Shown here one piece after another: positions 42,981 through 50,314 of a stretch of 64,000 nucleotides of DNA. Under the pieces are notes generated by a model. The model ran no database searches, was not told the origin of the DNA, and saw nothing but the letters and a program-made list of their open reading frames with translations. The number at the start of each line of letters is the position of its first letter. Position 1 is the stretch's first letter. A program made the position numbers and the translations under genes. The stretch covers positions 1,487,001-1,551,000 of the forward strand of contig NZ_CP161920.1 of assembly GCF_040819555.1 (NCBI RefSeq). The letters run 5' to 3'. Origin of the DNA: Nitratireductor sp. GISD-1A_MAKvit. GTDB taxonomy: Bacteria > Pseudomonadota > Alphaproteobacteria > Rhizobiales > Rhizobiaceae.

Positions 42981-43741
42981 GCGGCGCGCTTTACGCAGAT
43001 GACACCGGCGAGGGCGACAGCGCCCTCGTTCTTCTGCATGGCTTTGCCGGCAGCCATCGGGTCTGGAACAGCGTGCGAAAAAGGCTCCCCAACGGCCTGC
43101 GCATCGTTGCATATGACCTGCCAGGCCATGGCCGCTCAGTGGATCTGCCGGGGGCTGGCAGGGCAAAGGCCACGGCACAGGCAATCATTGACGATCTTGC
43201 AATTCGTGGCATCGCGCGCACCCATATGGCCGGCCATTCCTTCGGCGGGGCGGTTGCCGTGCTTGTTGCACATTTCGCGCCGCAGACCGTTTCTTCACTT
43301 GCATTGCTCGCACCGGGGGGAATGGGGCCGGAGATCGCTGGCGACCTGATGATGGCGCGCGCGTTTGCTGGCACCAATGCCGAAATCGCCGCCGCCATGC
43401 ACGGCATGTTCGGCCCCCAGGGCAACACGCCAGCCGTCAGCGAGGCAGAGGCCACTGCCCTCAACACCATACCTGGCCAGCGCGAGAAGCTCATCGAAAT
43501 TGCACAGACAATCGTTCGCGACGGCCGACAGGGAGCCTTCCCGCGCAGCATGCTGGAGGCACTTTCGGTCCCCGTACACATCGCGTGGGGAGCGGAGGAT
43601 GTTGTGCTCCCGCCGCATCAGGCGATGAACGCTCCCGGCACTTTCATCCTGCATATGCTGGAAGGGTGTGGGCACATGCTACCGGAAGAAAAACCGGATG
43701 ACGTGGCGCGCATCATCATGGAGAGCATGGGCGTCGTGTGA
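42977..43741 (+). CDS. Alpha/beta hydrolase
   Basis: 254 residues. The TTG 42977 overlaps the leuA stop (TTGA), so translation is coupled; there is no better start. The core has the oxyanion motif LLHGFAGSHRVW, GHGRS, the nucleophile elbow GHSFGG, and a final catalytic His in EGCGHMLPEEKP; an acid Asp sits in AWGAEDVVLP. This is the BioH/MhpC-like hydrolase shape with a small lid. Substrate unknown. Coupling to leuA may be just positional. Confidence 0.88.
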   Translation: MSGALYADDTGEGDSALVLLHGFAGSHRVWNSVRKRLPNGLRIVAYDLPGHGRSVDLPGAGRAKATAQAIIDDLAIRGIARTHMAGHSFGGAVAVLVAHFAPQTVSSLALLAPGGMGPEIAGDLMMARAFAGTNAEIAAAMHGMFGPQGNTPAVSEAEATALNTIPGQREKLIEIAQTIVRDGRQGAFPRSMLEALSVPVHIAWGAEDVVLPPHQAMNAPGTFILHMLEGCGHMLPEEKPDDVARIIMESMGVV

Positions 43742-43842
43742 TGCCGGCCCCCACCCGTTTCATCAGCTTTCTCGTAAATTTGCCTTGTTTACCCCGCTTT
43801 TGAATGCGGAACAAAACGTGATGATTTTCTGTTTTAGCCATG

Positions 43843-43858
43843 TTAACGATGGGTTAAC
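43843..43858 (+). promoter_or_regulatory. CtrA-binding site TTAA-N7-TTAAC
   Basis: TTAACGATGGGTTAAC matches the full Caulobacter CtrA consensus TTAA-N7-TTAAC exactly. It lies 23 bp before the ATG of the following gene, where bound CtrA could repress it or, with a start site further upstream, activate it. The window itself encodes CtrA. Confidence 0.65.
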
Positions 43859-43881
43859 GCTAGTTTTCAGGAGTCCCGCCC

Positions 43882-44493
43882 ATGAGTGAGGCTGGTCAGT
43901 CCGCCGTTTCGGGTACCAATGTGCGCAGTCTTTCAGACGCGATGCGCGAGATGAAGAACGCGGCTGCCGACAGGGCGGATGTGGTTGTAGAGATGCGCGA
44001 GGCGAGCCGCACGCGGCTCGAGCTGCTGGCTCAGGAACTGCAGCCGGTCTTTGACGATGTGCCGGCAGACGATCCGTCGTTCGATTTTGCCATTTCTTCA
44101 GGCGAGCAGCCGAGGCTGTGGATCGACGCCGTGGCCCATGTGACGATGGGGCGGGACCGCCGAACCTATCGTTTTCTGCGTGACACGCGCCTTGGAAGGG
44201 TGGTGCTGGCAGAAAGCACCGATCTTGCGCCGGTGGCCGATCAGGTCACCCGGTACATTGCAGAACGGATGGTCGAGCGCCAGCGCGCCGTGGAGGGGGA
44301 CGTCGAGACGCTACCGCGTGGCGACACCCCGGAGGAAGCGGCAGTGTCCGATATCTCGGGAAAGAGCGCATGGCGCAGCTTTCTCGGTGGGCTCGGTCTG
44401 GTGCTTCTGGGCGGCGTTGTCGGTGTCGCGACGGTGGCAATCGCCATGTGGGATCGCTTTCCCGAGCTGAACGGACTCTTATCCGGATACTGA
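43882..44493 (+). CDS. Unknown membrane-anchored protein, candidate CtrA target
   Basis: 203 residues from ATG 43882, with AGGAG upstream. The N-terminal part is a helical segment with SLSDAMREMKNAAADRADVV; a middle beta-rich region contains DFAISSGEQPRLWIDAVAHV and GRDRRTYRFLRDTRLGRVVL; one membrane helix lies near the C-terminus (GLGLVLLGGVVGVATVAIAM), followed by a short tail. The bulk is therefore cytoplasmic, anchored by its tail. I know such proteins only as uncharacterised conserved rhizobial proteins. A consensus CtrA site before the gene suggests a cell-cycle role. Confidence 0.75.
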   Translation: MSEAGQSAVSGTNVRSLSDAMREMKNAAADRADVVVEMREASRTRLELLAQELQPVFDDVPADDPSFDFAISSGEQPRLWIDAVAHVTMGRDRRTYRFLRDTRLGRVVLAESTDLAPVADQVTRYIAERMVERQRAVEGDVETLPRGDTPEEAAVSDISGKSAWRSFLGGLGLVLLGGVVGVATVAIAMWDRFPELNGLLSGY

Positions 44494-44553
44494 GAAAAAT
44501 ACGGTTTCGTTCCGCTGAAATCATTACCGATCGGGGCGTTTTCCCTGCGCGGA

Positions 44554-45474
44554 TCAATCGTTTTGTTCCTCTCCGCTAAGCATCGCCCCCGACACTTCAC
44601 CGATTGTGCCGTTTCCATCGGTCAGCCCGCGTCGCGAAAAACGAATGTTCCATGCGCCCGGAGCACCGTCGATTTCGAACAGGTTGTAATGGGCAGGCGG
44701 CTTGGCACTGCCATGGGACTGGCCGGCAGCGGCAACCCCCACCACGGGCACCGTTTGTCCATTCCTACCGTCGATGCGGTGCACTGTGGGTTTGTGCGTA
44801 TGCCCATGCAATATGAGCTCCGCGCCATGTCTGCGGATCAGTTTCTGAAACCTCCCGATACCGTAAAGCCGCTTGGCTGCGTGGGTTGCACCGCGCACGG
44901 GTGGATGATGGATCATCACCACCCGAAACAGACCGGCCTCATGGGTGGCATCGAGGATTTTTGCCAGCCGTTTGGCCTGCGCCTTTGAAAAATGCCCGCT
45001 CGCCAGAAAGGGGGCAGTGGCGCGTGCCGAGGAAACACCGATAATGGCGATCCTGTCGCGCACGCGCAGATAGGGAAAGCCGCCCTTGCCTTCTGGCGGT
45101 TTGCCATCATCTCCGGTCATGTAGCCCGACCAAGCACGGGCGCACCGCGCCAGCGCACCCGGCACATAGGCGTCGTGATTGCCCGGCACGACCGAAACCT
45201 TGTCCGCCGGCCCCAGACTTTCCAGCCAAAGCCGCGCCATCTCGATCTCCTTGTCGAGGGCAAGGTTGACGAGATCACCGGTGAGCGCAATGTGATCAGG
45301 CTCTGCCGCCAGCATGTCGTCGGTGATACGGTCGATCAGCCCGTGGTCGAGATTGAGCCTGCGGTTGCGCCGCCAGTTGATGTATCCGGTGATGCGCTTG
45401 GAAGCGAGTTCACGATAGCTTATGGCGGGGAGGGGCCCCAGATGAATGTCGGAAAAATGCGCAAGGCGAAACAT
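44554..45474 (-). CDS. Metallophosphoesterase
   Basis: 306 residues from ATG 45474, with GGGAG upstream; the longer frame before it has no support. The five calcineurin-type motifs appear in order: FSDIHLG, ALTGDLVNL, VVPGNHDAY, VMIHHPP and ILHGHTHKP, so the two-metal site is complete. The family includes cyclic-nucleotide phosphodiesterases, lipid phosphatases and UDP-diacylglucosamine hydrolase LpxH; this protein has the general Icc-like pattern. Substrate is not assigned. It is divergent from the NUDIX gene. Confidence 0.9.
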   Translation of the reverse strand: MFRLAHFSDIHLGPLPAISYRELASKRITGYINWRRNRRLNLDHGLIDRITDDMLAAEPDHIALTGDLVNLALDKEIEMARLWLESLGPADKVSVVPGNHDAYVPGALARCARAWSGYMTGDDGKPPEGKGGFPYLRVRDRIAIIGVSSARATAPFLASGHFSKAQAKRLAKILDATHEAGLFRVVMIHHPPVRGATHAAKRLYGIGRFQKLIRRHGAELILHGHTHKPTVHRIDGRNGQTVPVVGVAAAGQSHGSAKPPAHYNLFEIDGAPGAWNIRFSRRGLTDGNGTIGEVSGAMLSGEEQND

Positions 45475-45528
45475 GCTCCCGTGTGTAGAACACACCAAAC
45501 GCCCTGACCACCCCACAGGATGCAGCTT

Positions 45529-46014
45529 ATGAACGCACCCTCTCCACAACCCCCGCCGCGGGCTCTCGGCACACGGCTTTTTCATTTCTGGCTGCGCCTG
45601 AGCCGCCCCATGACACTGGGCATGCGTGGCGTTGTGTATGACCAGGAAAACCACGCGGTGTTTCTGGTGCGCCATACCTATGTGAAGGGATGGCATTTCC
45701 CAGGCGGCGGTGTTGAGCCGGGTGAGAGCACACAGGCCGCGCTCTCACGCGAGTTGGCCGAAGAGGGCAATATCGAAATTCTCGAACGGCCGGTGCTGAA
45801 GTCATTCCATTTCAATCGCATGGCCAGCAATCGCGACCATGTGGCGGTCTATCTGATCAGGCGTTTTCGACAGACGCACCCGCATGTTCCCGACCGTGAG
45901 ATTGCCGAGGCGCGCTTCTTTCCGCTCGACGCCTTGCCCGTTGATACCAGCGACGGCACGCGTCGTCGTATTGCAGAGATATTTGAGCACGCGCCCGTCT
46001 CCGACGAGTGGTAG
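45529..46014 (+). CDS. NUDIX hydrolase
   Basis: 161 residues from ATG 45529 (an in-frame ATG at 45520 precedes; AGGA fits 45529 best). The Nudix box GGGVEPGESTQAALSRELAEEGNIE is complete, with the Glu ligands for Mg2+ in place. It hydrolyses a nucleoside diphosphate linked to another group; the partner cannot be named. The HFPGGGVE start of the box and the short length resemble ADP-ribose- or NADH-type housekeeping Nudix enzymes. Confidence 0.9.
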   Translation: MNAPSPQPPPRALGTRLFHFWLRLSRPMTLGMRGVVYDQENHAVFLVRHTYVKGWHFPGGGVEPGESTQAALSRELAEEGNIEILERPVLKSFHFNRMASNRDHVAVYLIRRFRQTHPHVPDREIAEARFFPLDALPVDTSDGTRRRIAEIFEHAPVSDEW

Positions 46015-46061
46015 CGCGGGTCGAAACGAGTGATGATGCACTCTTCCGTGCCCGCGGTTCC

Positions 46062-47051
46062 TCAGGCTGCCTTCGCCAGCCTGCCCCGATCGTGCGGCCC
46101 GTTTAGATCGAGCTCCGGCCCCAATGGCACGACGCCGGTCGGATTGATGGTGCCGTGGCTGCCATAATAGTGCGCCTTGATGTGCCGCATATCCACGGTC
46201 TCGGCCACGCCCGGCACCTGGTAAAGTTCGCGCAGATAATTCGACAGATGCGGATAGTCGGCGATGCGGCGCAGATTGCACTTGAAATGGCCGACATAGA
46301 CCGGATCGAACCGCACCAGCGTGGTGAAGAGCCGCCAGTCGGCTTCGCTCAGCTGGTCACCGGCAAGGTAGCGCTGGTGCGAAAGTCGCTCTTCCACGGT
46401 ATCAAGAGCGCCGAAGAGTGCTTTGAACGCTTCTTCATAGGCGTCCTGAGTTGTCGCAAAGCCTGCCTTGTATACACCGTTGTTGATGTTGTCGTAGACA
46501 AGACCGTTGATGCTGTCGATCTCACCGCGCAGATCCTCGGGATAAAGGTCCAAACTTGCATCGCCCCATTCATCGAACGCTTCGTTCAGCATGCGGATGA
46601 TTTCAGCTGACTCGTTCGAAACGATGGTTTCGGTTTTCCTGTCCCAGAGCACCGGAACGGTCACGCGACCGGAATATTTCGGATCAGCCTTGGTGTAGAT
46701 CTGGTGCAGGAAGTCGAAACCATGAAGATCATCGCCCGTGGCACCGTCCTCCTTGAGGAACGTCCAGCCGTTCTCGCCCATGAAGTGATGGACGACCGAA
46801 ACCGAGATCACGTCCTCAAGCTTCTTCAGCTTGCGGAAGATTAGCGTGCGGTGCGCCCAGGGGCAGGCTAACGAGACGTAGAGATGATAGCGCCCGGGCT
46901 CCGCCTTGAAGCCGCGCTTGCGGCCTTCTGCGGGCGCGCCGTCCCTTGTCACGAAATCCCTGAACTGCGACCTGGACCGCTCGAAGCGGCCGCCTGTCTT
47001 TGACGTGTCATACCACTTGTCGTGCCAGACACCTTCTACGAGCAGACCCAT
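46062..47051 (-). CDS. Glutathionyl-hydroquinone reductase (Xi-class GST, YqjG-like)
   Basis: 329 residues. The N-terminal thioredoxin-like domain has the catalytic Cys in SLACPWAHRTLIFR, with VVHHFMGENGWTF; the C-terminal helical domain has SNESAEIIRMLNEAFDE, YDNINNGVYKAGFATTQDAY and YLAGDQLSEADWRLFTTLVR. These match ECM4/YqjG, which strip glutathione from glutathionyl-hydroquinones. The gene is monocistronic and ends 48 bp past the NUDIX stop, convergent with it. Length is normal. Confidence 0.94.
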   Translation of the reverse strand: MGLLVEGVWHDKWYDTSKTGGRFERSRSQFRDFVTRDGAPAEGRKRGFKAEPGRYHLYVSLACPWAHRTLIFRKLKKLEDVISVSVVHHFMGENGWTFLKEDGATGDDLHGFDFLHQIYTKADPKYSGRVTVPVLWDRKTETIVSNESAEIIRMLNEAFDEWGDASLDLYPEDLRGEIDSINGLVYDNINNGVYKAGFATTQDAYEEAFKALFGALDTVEERLSHQRYLAGDQLSEADWRLFTTLVRFDPVYVGHFKCNLRRIADYPHLSNYLRELYQVPGVAETVDMRHIKAHYYGSHGTINPTGVVPLGPELDLNGPHDRGRLAKAA

Positions 47052-47189
47052 TCAAAACTCCTTTGTTTCGCCGGATGTAGGGCATCAACCGAGAAAACCC
47101 AACCGTTCGGAGCGTAAACGCTGCGTCAACAATTTGGGTTCTGCGGCAAAGTTGCGGTGGACGAGGCGGAAAAATGCTGGTAGATCGCC

Positions 47190-47281
47190 GTGCGTCCAGA
47201 GGACGCACAAAGGACGATCTAAACTATTGATGGAGCATCGGAATAATCCGAAAACCGGCTTCCACTTTTCGGTCCGATGCT
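47190..47281. repeat. Rhizobial composite palindromic repeat
   Basis: Two nested parts. First GTGCGTCC-AGA-GGACGCAC (47190-47208) followed by AAAGGACGATCTAAAC, then a larger palindrome GAGCATCGG (47233-47241) with CCGATGCTC (47273-47281), and inside it CCGAAAA/TTTTCGG around CCGGCTTCCAC. I recognise this type (the CCGAAAAnCCGG...CCACTTTTCGG palindrome) as a widespread intergenic element of Rhizobiales. It lies in the 373-bp gap between the glutathionyl-hydroquinone reductase and GNAT genes; the rest of the gap holds nothing I can name. Confidence 0.85.
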
Positions 47282-47425
47282 CTAGGAAAGTCCATTCAGC
47301 GAGGAAAATGCACGACGATGATCCGGTTTCTGGTGGAGCGACGACGAAAGGACTGAAGGCCCCTGGCATGGGGCAGGCGCGCCTGCGGCCGCCTCCACCT
47401 TTCGAGACCACCGGAACAATTGATC

Positions 47426-47935
47426 ATGTCTTCTGCCGACATACACTACCTGCCGGAAGATCCGGCCCACGACGCTGAAATCGAACTCATCAACGAAGAA
47501 GCTTTTGGCCCGGGTCGGTTTGCACGCGCTGCCTACAAGATCCGAGAGGGCGGTCCGCACGATCCCGCACTGTCCTTTGTGGCCGTGCACCAGGGCCACG
47601 TCATCGCTTCGGTGCGCATGACATGGATTGCTGCCGGTGAGGGGCGTGGCCTGTTGCTCGGTCCACTCGCCGTGAGGCCGGCTTACAAGAGCATCGGCAT
47701 CGGCCGCAAGCTTGTCTCGATTGCAGTCGAGGCAGCACGCAATGCCGGCGCGGGCTCCGTCGTTCTCGTCGGAGATGCTCCTTACTATGGCCCGCTTGGT
47801 TTTCAGAAGATTCCCCACGGCCAGCTTTCCATGCCACGCCCTGTCGATGCCGAACGGCTGCTGGCTGCGGAATTGCAGGAAGGGGCAGTGAGCACGTTAT
47901 CGGGAGAGGTGACGCACGCGGCGATGGCAAATTAG
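47426..47935 (+). CDS. GNAT family N-acetyltransferase
   Basis: 169 residues from ATG 47426. GNAT core: MTWIAAGEGRGLLLGPLAVR (beta-4), the acetyl-CoA pyrophosphate loop in PAYKSIGIGRKLVSIAVEAA (R/Q-x-x-G-x-G/A variant), and VVLVGDAPYYGPLGFQK (C-terminal motif). It is the YhbS-like subgroup that often acetylates small molecules or proteins, but the acceptor is not predictable. The gene has no clear operon partners. Confidence 0.9.
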   Translation: MSSADIHYLPEDPAHDAEIELINEEAFGPGRFARAAYKIREGGPHDPALSFVAVHQGHVIASVRMTWIAAGEGRGLLLGPLAVRPAYKSIGIGRKLVSIAVEAARNAGAGSVVLVGDAPYYGPLGFQKIPHGQLSMPRPVDAERLLAAELQEGAVSTLSGEVTHAAMAN

Positions 47936-48023
47936 AATGGACTTATTAAAGACTATATTGTAAATTTCTTTGGTGATTACTCTATGTTTATTTTGATATA
48001 TTTTATTTATATGAGGATAATAT
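47936..48023. other. AT-rich segment before the small lipoprotein gene
   Basis: About 85 bp that are strikingly A/T-rich (runs such as TATATTTTATTTATATG) in a GC-rich genome. It probably contains the promoter of the lipoprotein gene; the contrast with its flanks suggests acquired DNA. Confidence 0.55.
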
Positions 48024-48230
48024 ATGCGTATTGCTATATTTGTTTTTTCCGCCTCGATTGCCTTGTCTGGTTGCGTCACTCCTGACGCACAGCGCCCGGA
48101 GCCGCGCGGGCCCGGCGCCCTGTCAGGGGAAGCCACCCCGCCGCCCTATGTCAAAGGGGGAAAACCCGGGAAAAGGCGCATTTGCGAAACACGCAACAGT
48201 GCCGGAGAGCCGGTGACATACACCTGCTGA
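48024..48230 (+). CDS. Small lipoprotein, unknown function
   Basis: 68 residues. The N-terminal hydrophobic helix with a lipobox (SASIALSGC) should be cut before Cys17 and lipidated. The remainder is short, with a Pro/Gly-rich linker and a C-terminal ICETRNSAGEPVTYTC, in which two Cys may form a disulfide in the periplasm. No known family. The ATG is preceded by TGAGGATAATAT, a fair ribosome site (GAGGA). It sits downstream of an AT-rich segment and faces the VWA-like gene. Confidence 0.65.
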   Translation: MRIAIFVFSASIALSGCVTPDAQRPEPRGPGALSGEATPPPYVKGGKPGKRRICETRNSAGEPVTYTC

Positions 48231-48252
48231 CAGCAGGAGGGCGCGCAGGCGT

Positions 48253-50313
48253 TCAGCGCCCCTCACGGTACCACATAGCCCCAAAGGCGAAGAGCAGCAG
48301 TGCGAGCGCCAGAAGGCCGGTAAAGACCGGCACTCGGCGCACCGCTTTCAAAATGCTGTCGTCGGTGGTCCTGAACCCGATCCAGTCATTGCCGGAGGCG
48401 CTGCCGGTGCGGCGCACGGGAACGATGTTGGGCAGGTCTCCATCGGCAATCCTTTGCACTGACCCGCCCGTCGCATCGGCGGCTGGCGCAAGCTTGTCTT
48501 CCGTTGAAACCATGTCCCCGAACTCCGGTGCATTGACCGGCCCGACATGGGCAAGCGTCGTCAGCTCGCCATTGGCAATGCTGAAAATGCCAATTTCACT
48601 GGTTTCCAGGCTCGTCGAGAAACGGCCAGCCCCCGCAGGACCGAGCTCGGCGGTGAGCGCATTGCCCGAGGGCGTGGTGATTTCGGCGGGCGGAACACTG
48701 TCTTCCATTGTCTGGCGGGTGATTTCGAGCCGTGTTCCGCGACCGGCCGCCGAGAGGCGCTCTTCCTCGAGTTCCGGCTCTTTCATCAGCCAGTGGGCAA
48801 TACGGCGATAGAGCGCGACATGCGGGCCGCCACCCTCGAACCCTCGCGCCCACAACCAGCCCTGATCCGACAGGAACATGCCGACGCGGCCCTCGCCCTT
48901 GCGGTTCAGAATGAGTAGTGGCTGTTCGTTGGCACCCTGCATCACCACCTGGCCATCCGGCCGGTCGATGCCGATAAGGCGGAACCAGCGGCTCCACGCC
49001 GGCGGCTCGGATGCCGCCCCTTCAAGCCCGCGCGTGACCGGATGGCGTTCGCCGGTTTCGGTCAGGCGCGGATAAAAACCCTGTTCCAGCACATCGCCTG
49101 TCGGCAGACCGGGAAGGGCGGCGATCAGCGGAGTGCGGGCGATGGACTGGTTGCCGGCGAATTCGGGCCCGGCCGCAATCAGCAGCGCGCCGCCATTTTC
49201 CACATATTCGGCGATATAGTCATAATAAAGGATCGGCAGCACATCGCGGTGCTGGTAGCGGTCGAAGATGATCAGGTCGAAATCGTCGATCTTCTCCACG
49301 AAGAGTTCACGTGTGGGAAAGGCAATCAGCGAGAGCTCGTTGATGGGCGTTCCATCTTGCTTCTCCGGCGGGCGCAGAATGGTGAAGTGAACGAGATCCA
49401 CCGAGGCATCGGATTTCAAAAGGTTGCGCCAGGTGCGCTCGCCCGAATGCGGTTCGCCTGAAACCAGCAGAACACGCAGGTTTTCGCGGATGCCGTCGAC
49501 CAGCGCGACCGCGCGGTTGTTCACATCCGTCAGTTCGCCCTCGACCGGGTCGATCGCCAGTTCGATGATGTTGCGGCCGGCATTCGGCACGTCGATTTCG
49601 AGCAGTGTCTCGCGACCGATCATCGCCTCTTCGATGAAGAGTTCTTCGCCATTGATGATCACGCGCACATCCACCGGCCCGCGCTGGTCGCCGGTGGCAA
49701 TCACGCGATAGGTCATCTCCAGCGGTTTTCCGACAATGCCGAACCGCGGCGCGCGTTCGAAGCGGATGCGGCGGTCCATCTCGTCGGCCTCGCCGGTAAT
49801 CAGGCCATGGATCGGCGCGCCGATTGCTGCCGCATTTTCGGGGATGTCATGCACCTGGCCGTCAGTGATCAGCACTGCGCCGCCCACGCGGGAGGGCGGC
49901 ACGTCGCGCAGGGCGCCGTCAAGTGCCTCGAAAAGATGCGTCTGTGCATTCTCGCTGGCCGAGGAAGTGCGGCCGGTGCGCACCACGCGGGTTTCAAATT
50001 GCTTGAAGCGGGCAAGCCGTGCTTCCAGTTCGGCGGCGGCTTCGTCTGTCGTTTCGCTGCGGCCGTCGATCGTTGTCTGGCTCTGGCTTTCGTCGACCAC
50101 AACGGCCACCACGCTTTTGAGCGGTTCGCGCTCTTCATCGAGGAGAACGGGATTGGCCAATGCGGCGCCGATTGCTGCCAGCGCAGCGAGCCTCAGCCAG
50201 GCGCCGCGCTGTCGCGTCCACAGGCCTGCAAGTGCCAACAATGCAACCGGGACGAGCAGCATTGCCAGCACAGGCCAGGAGAAAAACGGTTCGAAGCTGA
50301 GTGACCAGTTCAT
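48253..50313 (-). CDS. VWA-like membrane protein of the MoxR/DUF58 operon
   Basis: 686 residues. Two N-terminal membrane helices (PVLAMLLVPVALLALAGLW, LRLAALAAIGAALANPVLL) are followed by a von-Willebrand-like core starting VAVVVDESQSQ, in which DESQS matches the D-x-S-x-S metal site. A GATase1-like part (LRVLLVSGEPHSGERTWRNL, LIAAGPEFAGNQ) is next, then a last membrane helix (GLLALALLLFAFGAMWYRE). The domain lies in the periplasm. It is the last of four genes transcribed together with DUF4159, DUF58 and a MoxR ATPase. In other bacteria such operons, for example Bat genes, support envelope function or metal-enzyme maturation; here the role is unproven. Confidence 0.82.
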   Translation of the reverse strand: MNWSLSFEPFFSWPVLAMLLVPVALLALAGLWTRQRGAWLRLAALAAIGAALANPVLLDEEREPLKSVVAVVVDESQSQTTIDGRSETTDEAAAELEARLARFKQFETRVVRTGRTSSASENAQTHLFEALDGALRDVPPSRVGGAVLITDGQVHDIPENAAAIGAPIHGLITGEADEMDRRIRFERAPRFGIVGKPLEMTYRVIATGDQRGPVDVRVIINGEELFIEEAMIGRETLLEIDVPNAGRNIIELAIDPVEGELTDVNNRAVALVDGIRENLRVLLVSGEPHSGERTWRNLLKSDASVDLVHFTILRPPEKQDGTPINELSLIAFPTRELFVEKIDDFDLIIFDRYQHRDVLPILYYDYIAEYVENGGALLIAAGPEFAGNQSIARTPLIAALPGLPTGDVLEQGFYPRLTETGERHPVTRGLEGAASEPPAWSRWFRLIGIDRPDGQVVMQGANEQPLLILNRKGEGRVGMFLSDQGWLWARGFEGGGPHVALYRRIAHWLMKEPELEEERLSAAGRGTRLEITRQTMEDSVPPAEITTPSGNALTAELGPAGAGRFSTSLETSEIGIFSIANGELTTLAHVGPVNAPEFGDMVSTEDKLAPAADATGGSVQRIADGDLPNIVPVRRTGSASGNDWIGFRTTDDSILKAVRRVPVFTGLLALALLLFAFGAMWYREGR

Positions 50314-50314
50314 G

